Positions 46,469-57,516 of a stretch of DNA of 64,000 nt are shown piece by piece; positions within the stretch are counted from its first letter, which is position 1, and every line of letters starts with the position of its first letter. The notes below the pieces were generated by a model, which searched no databases, had not been told where the DNA came from, and was given only the letters and a program-made list of their open reading frames with translations. Origin of the DNA: Parasponia andersonii (taxonomy: Eukaryota > Streptophyta > Magnoliopsida > Rosales > Cannabaceae); contig JXTB01000534.1 of assembly GCA_002914805.1 (NCBI GenBank), positions 9,703 through 73,702 on the forward strand. Direction: 5' to 3'. The position numbers and the translations under genes were made by a program.

Positions 46469-47371
46469 CTATGCATAAAGGCTGCAGTAGTGAATTTTGT
46501 TGTGCCCGAAGTCTTTGTGAAACTGGCAATACCTGCTCCTATTCTTCATATGCTCAGGGATGCCAGATTTGGGCAGGTCTTTGAAAATGCCCCTGCCTTT
46601 GTTTTGGAGGTAGATCACATCGATCGACGTATTGAGCTCATACCTCAGCAGGGGGTCGCGAGATGTCTTCCTCCTCTTGCCATCTTCTTGACTGTCGTGG
46701 TTAGGGGCTTCCTGCTTCGGGGCCGGCCCTTGGCCCGGCAAGGGCCTCTTCACCCCTTGCGGAGCCAGGATTTGTACCGGCGTCGTTGTTATTGCGGCGG
46801 AGATTTTGGGTGCCTTCTGGTGGCTTTCCAGCACCCTGACTACCCCTTCTGACTTCGCTTGGACGTCCGCCATATCGTATGGAAGATTCAAGAGGAGGTG
46901 GTCCGAGAGCATTGATGCTAGCTGCAGGCTCCTGACGAATGAGCCTGCGGCTTGGATCGAGTCGGCATTATGGACCAGAGACATTACCTCTAGAAAGCGC
47001 AAGAGGTACTGTCGCGGAGACTCTTCTGCGGCCTGCTGTATTCAGTCCAGGCCTCGCATGGTTTTTTGCTGTCTCCGTACACTCGCATACTGCTTCAAGA
47101 AGAGTTTGTAGAAATTTTCAAACCTGTTTATGGATTTTTCTGGGATCTGCCTAAACCACAACAGGGCTGGTTCCACCAGGGTCGTGGAGAAGACTTTATA
47201 GATCACGGCCTTGTCCCTGGTCTCCAAAGCCATCTTCTGCTGAAAGTGGTATATATGGTTGAGGGGGTCAGTTTTTCCCTCGAACGGCCTGAAGGTCGGG
47301 GTCGTGAAGTTCCTCGGCCTGGGCTCCATCTGGAACCAGTCAGCGAAGGCCGTCCGGTTGATCCCTCGCAC
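46469..47371 (-). pseudogene. Tat-1 gag core
   Basis: Retrotrans_gag domain (FRPFEGKTDPLNHIYHF, LVEPALLWFRQIP, FLKQYAS), continuing after a TGA (47,042-47,044) through FLEVMSLVHNADS to a knuckle-like CQFHKDFGHNKIHYC. A TAG at 46,469-46,471 then separates it from PR in the same frame. It makes the particle shell in active relatives. Confidence 0.9.
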
Positions 47372-47423
47372 AGTTTGCTCTGCCAGATCGTCGGGGGTCT
47401 AGCTATGATGGGCCCCGAGTGTC

Positions 47424-47882
47424 TTATCCAACTCCGCCATGCCAGATCATCTCTTGCTTCCAGTCGGGAGGCGTACCTCCTGGGCTTCCATGGCATCTTC
47501 TGCCCATTGCACCCCTGGTTTGGAAGGGTCTCGACTGGCTTTGACGTGTCACCTGCATACGCGAACCGGAGGGTGCGGGAGTCTCTCCTCGTGGTTGACT
47601 TTCGAATTCTTGCTGGACCTCCTCGTCAAAATCTTCTCTCCGTTGGGTCCTGTCTTCACTCGCCAGTAGCCCTTCGAGGCGGGCGTTATCTCTGTGTACC
47701 TCTGCGACTTCGTCCCTTAAACCCAGGATGGCTTCGTGGGCCATGTCTGCCTTCCGGTTTGCTTCCGTAAGGGCGGCAAGCATCTGATCCAACTTCTGCT
47801 CCAGATCTGGTCGTGCTTCTCGGGAGCTCCCTTCGGCGTCGGGACGTGTGCTCCTGATTGTCATACTTGAGGGTGCCATCAA
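47424..47882 (-). pseudogene. Tat-1 gag N-terminal part
   Basis: Starts at 47,882, 76 bases inside the PBS. It contains a coiled-coil stretch (LEQKLDQMLAALTEANRK) and an acidic region, and ends after a frameshift before the gag core. The position after the 5' LTR and PBS fits the gag start. Confidence 0.8.
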
Positions 47883-47957
47883 ACGTTGTATGGCTTTTTT
47901 TCACAGAGAGCGCGATCGTGAGTCTCCTACTCTTTTTCTTACGCTAAACAGTTGTTT

Positions 47958-47973
47958 CCCACAGACGGCGCCA
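47958..47973 (-). other. Tat-1 primer-binding site
   Basis: The minus strand reads TGGCGCCGTCTGTGGG, three bases from the 5' LTR. The first nine bases match the complement of the plant Asp tRNA 3' end; the remainder does not, so the exact tRNA is uncertain. Confidence 0.75.
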
Positions 47974-47976
47974 AAC

Positions 47977-48848
47977 TGTTGGAGTAGGTTTCTCACCAGC
48001 CGTCCACATGTCTCTGAACTGCTGATGCTATATTCTCCAACTGTCCACATGTCCGCACTATCCCAAAGTACTCTGAACTCCAAGCAGAGTCGGAGAGGCG
48101 GGGGTGACTACCTGTAAAGACTCTCCGATGCTTAAAACAGTGGTTCATCTTTTACACAGGGTAGCAAGGAAATAGTTCAGTATGAATATATGTTTGTTTT
48201 CTTGCTCTTAAGTTTTTTTATATATTTCTTTCTGTAAGCATATCTGCCCCTCTTGGGAACGCATGGCTCATATATGTATAGTCCTAAGATCGTGAACCAA
48301 GTGGGTCTCAATCTCAGGACTGAGTACCTCTCTGCTCAAAGTCTTTTTCAGAAGTCACGGGCCGAGATTTCCGTGATCTCCTCTGTATCGCCGTAGCATG
48401 ATTTCCGCCGCATCCTATGACTTGAATCTGTCAGGGGTGAGATTTGGGTAAATCGCCGTTCTGTCAGGACGACTTGCCCCTTGCGTGCGCCTACCCAGGA
48501 CCGCATTAAACACTCTGTCTGGGTCTGGAGTCGTGAGTTACTTTCCATTGTATTCTGGTGGAAGACCCTTGGGGCTTCTGACCCCCCAACTGTCAAGGTA
48601 AGGGTCATTATATTCAGGTGGAAGACCCAGCTATCGAAGTAAGGGTCGGACTGGGCTAAGACTATCCAGGGTCTGTGATGGGCTTGGCCCTAACTTCGGA
48701 CGGCTCAATGGCCGATTATGAGATCACTTGCGACCCGCGTGGCCTTTAACTAATCACTCTCGACACCCGTCGGATGGTAGACCCCTTTTGTGACCTGTTC
48801 AAACGCTCGGCCATCCACGCGGTGTATGGCTTGGGAACGGGTCCCACA
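47977..48848 (-). repeat. Tat-1 5' LTR
   Basis: 872-bp partner of 36,178-37,050, next to the PBS and flanked by CATAC on the outside. Confidence 0.93.
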
Positions 48849-49111
48849 CATACTTTGTTCTCCAAAATCAAATCACGTGCGTACTACTAATTAATATATA
48901 TATTAATGACAATTAGCCAAACACATAAAAATCATTTGAAAACATGAAATGAAATAAGGACATATATGACACATATGTATACATGCGGAGGTGATCATCG
49001 TACACCACATATACATGCATACTCATATACATACTCATACATTTATTTACATACTCAAAAAAGAATTACAATAAGACAACATGCGTTGACATTATCATCA
49101 TTGAACATGTT
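48849..49111. other. Flank between Tat-1 and copy C
   Basis: AT-rich sequence with ATAC-type runs, not shared with copies A or B. Together with 36,060-36,177 it replaces the 3,630-4,185 part of copy A. Confidence 0.5.
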
Positions 49112-51965
49112 GCTCATCTTGTCTCTGCCAACCCCTCCACTCCCTTGACTTTGCCCCTTGACTTTACCCCATTTTCACCAATCTAACTTCCTCCACTATT
49201 ACCGTAAGCTCTACGAGAGCTCTTTTCTTAAGAAAGTCATAATTTCTCTCCCTTCTCTCTAATTTGGTTATTATAAGTACTTTTTCCAGTAGGTTTCTAA
49301 TAATTTTTTTCTACATTCTTCTTTTTACAGATTTTATAATATCCTATTATTAACAAAGTGAGTTTAGTAGATTATCTTTTATTTCTAATAATTTTATTTC
49401 TATTTATGATGAGTTTATTTTAATTTTATGAGTTTTTAAATTGGGTGTAGTTTTGAGGATATTGATATCGTATATGATTTTTAGGTTTGAGAGGTTTAAT
49501 TTTGGTATTGGTTAAGATTTAGGTATTTTAGTTGTATTAACTTTTATTATAATTTAATTTTTGTGGTTTTTTTATGTTTTATATATATTTTCGAATCTGG
49601 TATTTGAACTTTGTAGCTATTTATTTTTCAAAATTTATTTTTATATATATGTATTTTAGAATATTATAGTCTATTACCGATACAATAGACTATATTATAA
49701 GTTGCAGCAATATACTATAATATTGCGACGACATGAAAGTCGTCGTGATTGAATTATATAATGACGAAATTATAATGATAAATTATTGCAATGACAATCA
49801 TTAGCCTATTGTTGTAACTTTTTGAGCTCTTGCTACGACTTATGTCATGGTAATAGCTCTCATTTCTTGTAACGATGAGTTGTCGCTCCAATAGATTATT
49901 AATGGTATTATCCTAATTGTCCGTCCTAATATTTTTATCCTAATAGACCTCTATTAGGGTGACTTCCAATAGAATTTTCTGCTATTTTAAATATTTATTT
50001 ATCGAAAATTTGAAAATTTTATGCTTTTATATATAATATATTCAGTATAAGACTAATATAAATTAGTAATATCTGATACTGAATGTCTGATGTAAATTTC
50101 AATATTAAATTTACAAAAACGGTTCTATTCACGTAAAAGTGAAAACAAAACCTTTATTAAATTGAAATGTGAAAAAAAGCTATTTGTTTTCATGGTCAAT
50201 TAAAAATAAAATATCACACCTTAGTCCTTAGTCTTTCTGGTTCAGGTTGTTTCTCTCTTTGAAGTCGAATATATTTTCTAAGATAAATATTTACAAATAT
50301 ATTCAAAAAGCAACTACAACCAGTTTTAATAATATTAGTAAAATTACATATATACTGACTTAAAATTTCTCCAATATATAGCTAGGTTTAACATTTACAA
50401 TATGCTTGAAATATATAATTTACATACAAAAGCCGCACACAATAATATTCATGTTTTTTAACTACCCATATATTTTTATATTGGGACCACATCAGCTACA
50501 TGATTGGTAAAGAATGCATGCAAATCATTGTCTGTAACTTTTGTATGTCAAAATTTGTATTTATTTAGTAACATTTTTTCAAATATTGACATCATTTAGG
50601 GTATAACAAATATGACATTTACCCGCAACATTTTTGTTAGTGTATATTCAAATCAGTACAAAGACTTTTCTTTTCTGATATTTTCTTTCGATTAACTCGG
50701 GACCATACAAGCAGTGATTATGGATTAATTATAATCACATCATCCAGCGCATTATTTTATATAACTAAATTGGAGAGTTCTTCACTGTTCAAATGAGCTA
50801 CTTTTACTGTACAAATAACAGTGCCCATTTTTTTTCAATTTTCAGTTATGTGCTTTTACCTTTTTGTCCTTAGGCTGTCTGGTAATTTGACACGGGTTGC
50901 GTTTATTTATATTTTTAGCCTTCAAGTTATTTTTGGTGGGCTCTTATGTGAGCGTGGTTTTTTTAGCATTTCACCCATCATGGGTTACTCCTCCCTACAT
51001 TATCCGGTGCTCTTCCGTGTTTTGATAATTTCTCTCTCTCTCTCTCTGTGCTTGGTTCATTTTCTTTTGGATCTGTCTCTATCTTTGTCTCTATTTCGTT
51101 TCTCTTTATTCTTTGTTTTTGTTGTTTTTTTTTCCTCTAATATATATACATATATATATATATATCTTACGTCTTGATTGCAAATATTGCTACCTGTTTA
51201 TCTTTACTTTAATTAAACGGTTTATAAATATTGTTTGTTGTTATTAAATTACATAAATTGAGTTTACTCCCTATATTTTCTATACTCTACTTCTCTTTAC
51301 CTTCTTATTCATTCACAGCTTATTGAGGTTATTGTTACCTTCTCTTGCTATATGTAGTGTTCTTTTATCCTCCTTTGTGGTCTGTGTATAATCAGCAATT
51401 TTCTGAAATTTGGTTTGGGGGACTTTTTTCATGGAAGCATTTCAGGTATTACACATATTTACTATCATTTGTTATGTGTTTTTATCTTTTTATATTTCTT
51501 TGAGTTATGTTTGTATTTTTTTCTGTTATTAATTAACGTTTATTCTCTGTATTGTTGGTATATTATTAATACATTTATTTCTTAGTTATTGTATTAAATA
51601 TCATGCACTGTTATAGTTTCCATTAATTACTACTTCATTTAATTTCAGATATATTTAACTATCTCCTTAATAAATATGGATTGTTTGCTTTCCATCTATT
51701 CCATACATATGTTTGTGTTTCTATTTTTTGATTAGATGTTCTAAAATATTGTTATATCTCATTTAGTGTTTCTGTATTTGACACATTTGTTTATTTTATG
51801 CTTCTATTGAGTCCCTCTATTTTTTCTGTTCTTTTATTTCTTTTTCTCTTAATTTTTTGTATTTAACCTTTCTTTTTTCTATTTTTTCGTCTTTCTTAAT
51901 TCTGTATTGGTCTTTCTCAATTCTATTTTATGACTTCCTATATATTCGACGATGATATGTGGTGA
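49112..51965. repeat. Copy C, right piece
   Basis: Very similar to 4,186-6,990 of copy A, including the right half of the CACTA-like repeat (to about 49,925). Homology stops at about 51,965. Unlike A and B it is not followed by an HMA promoter. Confidence 0.8.
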
Positions 51966-53705
51966 TTTATTTATCATATAAAGTAGTGTACCAACTCCCA
52001 GAAATTACTGTGTATAATAATGGCTTTTCCGACTGTATAATAAATCTGATTCGTTTTAGAGTTTTTCTCCTTTTGAGTGTTGTGAGAAATACTTATTGAG
52101 TTGGGGATTTTCACTTCAATTGTTGTGATTTAAACAAAACAGTTCTTTATTCTTAAATTTTGGCTAAAGAATTTGGTGGAGTTTTTTGGTTATCTACTTG
52201 AGACTTTCATTATTCTAGCAGATATATCTTGATCATTCGTTTAATCTTTTTCCATGTTTATTTGCTTTATATTTTCAATGCCTCATTTCCTCTATTTTTT
52301 TTTTGCTTTGGGCTTCCTTCTTCTTCTCTTTTCTCATGATTATGCTTCAGTATTCTTCTTTAATTTTGTTTTACAAAATGACATTCCTCTTTATATTAAT
52401 TCTTCTCTTTTTTCACCCTTTATTTACCTGGTAGTTTTTGAGCAGTTTTAGGTTATACTCCTATAATTTTCTTCCTATTATTTGATTGGTAAAATATATA
52501 TGGCAGATTTTTTATTACATTGATAATTTTCCACGTATTTATCTGAGTTTTATAAATATATTTGTTAATTTTTTAGGTGGTTAGATAAATATTTAGAACT
52601 ACATTATCAAATAAATTTGCCATATATTGACAATATTTTTATATATCTGAGCCAAATATTATTTTTCTCTATTTTTGAATTCATTTAGATATATTTATCT
52701 AGAGATATTATATAATTATAAGAAATAATAAACTAGTGCTCTACAATGAGTGATCAAAACTAATATCAATCTTACCATTAGATCCAAAAACACTTGATCC
52801 AAAAAAAATTATGGAAAGATAAAAAATTATTACACAATTTAATTATATTTAATTTAATAGAATTTAATATATATTATTTATCATTTAACCAATAATATAT
52901 TTTTTGAATTTTAGATCAGAAATAATATCAGTAAAAGGATTAAAGAAATGAAAATCAACTAGGTAATTAATTTATTTACACTTAAATCTAAACACATTAT
53001 ATTTTCTTAAAAAAAAATCAATATCTTTTCTTTTTTTGAATAAACACATAATTGTACTTTACTTTTTCTTCATATTCTAAAAAATTTATTTTTTGAATGC
53101 AGTGAAGGACAACAAGAGAAAAAAGCAAAGCAAAAGTTATGAACCAAATCGTCGATCACTTTTATTACAATAATATTTTGTAATATTTGAAATAATATTC
53201 TATAATATTTTAGACAAATATCGTCTTATGTAAAAAAATTAATATTTATTAGAAATAATATAACCACTATTTCATAAATAACTATTTATACAATATAATA
53301 ACCTACTATATTTTATATATTAACTCATTCTATCTGTATCATAATTCAACATAACCTGCAACAAAAGCGAAGCGCGAGTTATAAAACTCAGCAAATACTG
53401 TAGGACATTTTTTTTTCCCCTTATCGACGTTTCCCAGAATACTACTCTTTTATCACTTACCGGCTAGGTCCTTTAATTTTCTTTTGCTTTTTTCTTGTTT
53501 TCCCTTTTCTCTTAAAAGCATAGAAGGATTAGAAGACTTACAATAAATGCCATAGTCGTTACGCCATAAATCATGTCAATTTTCGAAAGTAACCCTATTA
53601 AATAAATGTTAAACCTAGCTATTTGCTGGTAAACTTTAAGTCGATTAATTTTAGTAATATTAAAATTGGTTGTCGTTATTTTTAATTAAGGATCTATTTG
53701 TAGAG
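51966..53705. other. AT-rich DNA, no gene seen
   Basis: Short T-rich open frames only (for example 52,254-52,451). No domains, no clear repeat structure. Confidence 0.5.
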
Positions 53706-54190
53706 TTGCCTGAATGTATCTCAAAATTTCAGAATATAGTCAGTTTATGGATTCGATTATCAAAGCTAGAAGATGGTCCACTAAAATTCTCTTCAAAATA
53801 TGCATAGTCTTTTGGACCATAGGATCAATCAAGATGCATATTATGGTGAGAAAATATTGCACTTCAAGGAAGGAGCCTTTTCCAAAACTTAAAGGCGCCA
53901 AGGCTCAACTTTTTGAGTAAATTGAGTTTATTAGTAATAGAAGACGGAGCATTACGTAATCTTGAAATGTTCGCATGGGGCCTTGCCCACAATTAAAGGT
54001 CCGGCGTTAGGATTACAACGTTTAAGAACTTCAAGGAATTTCACTTGTCTGAAATGCCAGCATGCTTTTTGGTCACAAATATTTAGAGCCTTCAATGTAT
54101 TGGAGCATACATTCGAGTTGTTTGCAAAATAGATGGAGAATGGCTCAACTTTCAATTTGAAGGTGTTACCAACACCCTAAAATCTATACA
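53706..54190 (+). pseudogene. Fragment of an RPM1-like CC-NBS-LRR resistance gene
   Basis: Reading across frameshifts gives the C-terminal LRR pattern of RPM1-type NLR proteins in order: LPECISKFQNIVSLWIRLS and KLEDGPLK (53,706-53,785), then HFKEGAFPKLK (about 53,855-53,895), then EDGALRNLEMF (about 53,942-53,975), then LKEFHLSEMP (about 54,026-54,058). At least three frameshifts and several stops break it. Neither NB-ARC nor coiled-coil parts are present in the window. Intact relatives are intracellular immune receptors. Confidence 0.7.
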
Positions 54191-56551
54191 AGGTAAGTAA
54201 CTAGCAATGTGATTTTTATTTATTTATTTTTTTAGCATTACTTGTCTAACAGTAATGTATTAACTGTTGAATGCAATTTATGAAATTTTAGCAAAATGTT
54301 TTTCTCCTTTGTTTCTCGTCTTTTCCCTTATAATTTTTTTCTTATCCTTGGAAAAATCCGATAGGTCACACTGTTGGGAAAGTTTGGTTGGCACTAACTA
54401 CAATATAAGAAGAACATTAAATTCATGTGAACAAATAATGTAAAATTCGTCAAAAAGTTCCTCGGTCCTATAAGTCAGCAAGGAAATAATAAGCCAAGTT
54501 ACATCATGGAATTTTGGGTGTCGAAGGACTATCACTCAAGAGCCATGACCATTGACCCGACGCGAGGTAAGTTGACCACATTTCTGTGGCCATGGTTAAG
54601 TCAGGCATGCATGTCTATGCATCCATGAATAGACATGCAAGTGGGTATAAGAGCAAAATTAATTGACTGACAAAATTTTGTCGTTGGATCTTTCGTATAA
54701 AAAGATTAGGTATAAGAGCAGTCAAAAAAAGATGAGACAAAAAATTAAATATGAAAGCCAACAATGTAAAAATGTACAAAAGACATCATCTTATTCTTAC
54801 TTATCATGAACATGTGTTAAACCATTTTGTAATTAAGACAAAAAAACATAAAGGCAAAGAGAGCCATTTTAAGATTTTCAAAATATTTCTTCCCCTTACT
54901 GGAGGCTTAGACCGTTGATTTGTCATAAAACAAGGTTTTGTTTTTCTGTCTTTTAAGTTGAACTCGAATTATTTTCGATACCAGAGTAGTTGATGGTGTA
55001 TCAATTGGGCTTTTCTCTCTAATAGCCAAGGCTATTTCATTGTAGAGGAGGTCGACCCCTCTATGGCGACCATATCATTTAGCTGATCTTTAAGGGAATC
55101 CATATTTTATTGGCAAAGAAAAAAAAATAAAGAGCTTCAAAATTTTTTTATTTATTACATAGTTACCTAATGTACACTAGACTAAAATTTTCCACGTAAA
55201 CTTTCCCTAATAGCTGGGTATCTATATTAATATTTATTTAATAAGGTTACTTGTAATGTCGTTCATGCATATGGTATAGTTATAACAAATATGGCACTTA
55301 TATATATGTATTTCTTAAATCACTGTGGTCAACTGCTACAAATCTTCTGATATTTTCTGATCCTTTTATGCTTTTATATTTCTGAGGGCATCCTAGCTTT
55401 TATGCTTTTAAGAGAAAAAATAAAACAAGAAAAAGAAAATCAAAAGGGACCTAGCGGGTAAGTGATAAAAGCGCAGTACTCGGGCATAAGGAAAAGTTGA
55501 CATAAGAAACAAAATATCAGAAAAGAGTCTTCGGTTGTGTGGTTCTGAGTTAGTCGAAAGAAAATATCAGAAAAGAAAAGTTTTGTGGTTTATATATATA
55601 TACACATATATATATATATATATATTAACAAAAATGTTGTCGGTAAACAATACATATGATATATATATATATATATTCTATAAAGGATCTGAAAGAAGAT
55701 TGGAATGCGAATCAAAAGCCAATAAGGTAATAATTTCCTTTTTCCCCTCTTTATAAATTGTATTATTCAAACTTTTTCCTATTTCTAAATTTTTCAATCT
55801 GTTGTAAATATATATATATATATATATGTATATGTATATATAGAACGTCTCAACCTTTGATTGCATGCAAAGAGTCTTTGGTTGTGGACAAACACAAGGT
55901 AAGTTCTTCAATTTTTGTCGTTGACGTATACATTGTTGATCAGTATTAATTGTAAAATTTTTAAGTTAGTTTATATTAATTTTTTCTAAGTAATTACTAT
56001 TACGTACATGTCTTAACTTTCATTTTACATCCATATTAAAGTAAAACGAACAATAAGAAAGTTTTAATTACTAAAAGAGGAATATAATGAAATTAAGGTC
56101 TTGATTAGCTATATACGTTTGCCCCGATAGAAGGATAATTCGAAAATATTCGTACTAGGGATCTGAGATACATTTAATCATGAAACTAAAGATTGTCACC
56201 ACAATCTTAGATTCTGTAAGAACATTCTCGTATCGTTGCACATATCTATTTTTTTTTTTTCTATATTCATTAAATTATAATCCTGAAGTCTATATATTCA
56301 TAAATCCCCTTCGAAGATATGTTATCTTATTATGAAATTTATACGTAAGTTGGGCAAATTAGGATTTGAACCCCTTCCCTCCCGTATACTCACTCACTCG
56401 CACTCTGAAGAATCCTGGACCAATAACTAAGGTGAAAGATATGTTTCGAGATAGTCTTCATAGAAGAAATAAACCACTAGAGAACATTTTGCATTTATTT
56501 TACACTTAAAATTAGAAAAGAAAAGGAAAATAAAAAGACCTATAGCACGTA
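54191..56551. other. AT-rich DNA with fragments of dispersed repeats
   Basis: About 54,375-54,540 resembles 35,870-35,970, and 54,615-54,870 resembles parts of 400-520 and 1,630-1,770. (TA)n runs lie at about 55,590-55,625, 55,655-55,676 and 55,806-55,826. No supported gene. Confidence 0.5.
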
Positions 56552-57516
56552 TGTCATGACCCAAATGCTAGATTGGTGGTACAAAGGGAATTTCACAAAA
56601 TTAGAAATTCTTTGATTTGTTGAAAAAGTACTAAAAAATTTAAAATTTTATAACACGGTCTATTTTTAGAAAGTACTCAGAATCCTAATCAGTGAACCAT
56701 TTCTACAGTTTGTATGTACTATTAATATAGAATGAATAATAATTAGAAAATCCATAATCAAATAGTAGTCCATGCATCATCATCTATCACTACATACCAG
56801 GTACTAATATAGTATATATAAGTTACAGACATAGTTAAGTAGTACACTTAGTTTAATACCAAACATGTCCACTTAATCTCACAAAACATGCTCCAATGTT
56901 ACTAACATTACCAAGTCACAAATACAAATGATAGATAACCTCTAATCCTCCTGTTAGTTGTCAATATTATACTGGACACCACTTGAAAAAGAAAGCTAGA
57001 GGGTGAGTATAACAATGCTCAATAGGAAACACAAATACCCTTTTAAAAACCGTTGTCTTTAAGAAAAACCTGCATGGTTAGTTAAACTAAAAATAATGAT
57101 CAGCCATATATAAGGAGAATGTAATAAACCAATAAAGGAAACATGCACCTAAGATAAACCAGCTCAAATACCATAAGCTCACCATACCTTATCACATGCA
57201 AGAATAACCTGCACTAGTGGGGACCAATAACCCTGGACTCAATCCTATACATGGCCATATGCCTAGGACCTCTACAACTACGGACTATCCACCAACAGTC
57301 AAGTTGTACTACCTAACAACTAAAGAGCTCTACATAGATTTATAGACTCTGCACCAATGATCAGGTCCAGTTGAGGATTATTCAAAGCAATTCAATCCTA
57401 CAAAATTCACGCTCAACTAGCTTACTACAAAAATCACGCCTTAATAAAATCCACTAGACAGTTCATATATGATTATTCAAAGTAATAAAATTTATATTTT
57501 TTAGAACATCGACACA
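56552..57516 (-). repeat. 3' LTR of the old element (truncated)
   Basis: Starts tgtcatgacc. From about 56,795 it matches 60,728 onward ('ggtactaatatag', 'ataaaccagctcaaatac', 'catatgcct(a/g)gg', 'aaagagctcta'), up to 57,516. A block present at 61,310-61,560 is deleted here. Confidence 0.65.

Larger units (their letters stand above)
36178..48848 (-). mobile_element. Tat-1: 12.7-kb Tat-lineage Ty3/gypsy element with antisense gene
   Basis: LTRs at 36,178-37,050 and 47,977-48,848, with a perfect 5-bp duplication CATAC (36,173-36,177 and 48,849-48,853). Minus-strand order: 5' LTR, PBS, gag, PR, RT, RNase H (mostly Ns), INT, a long 3' region with a ~100-bp tandem array and an opposite-strand multi-exon gene, then PPT and 3' LTR. 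DGGSS protease, YIDD reverse transcriptase, no chromodomain, a large 3' region and an extra antisense frame are characters of the Tat lineage. Gag-pol is one frame from 47,371 to 42,563 apart from stop codons, so decay is mainly by point mutation. Confidence 0.93.
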
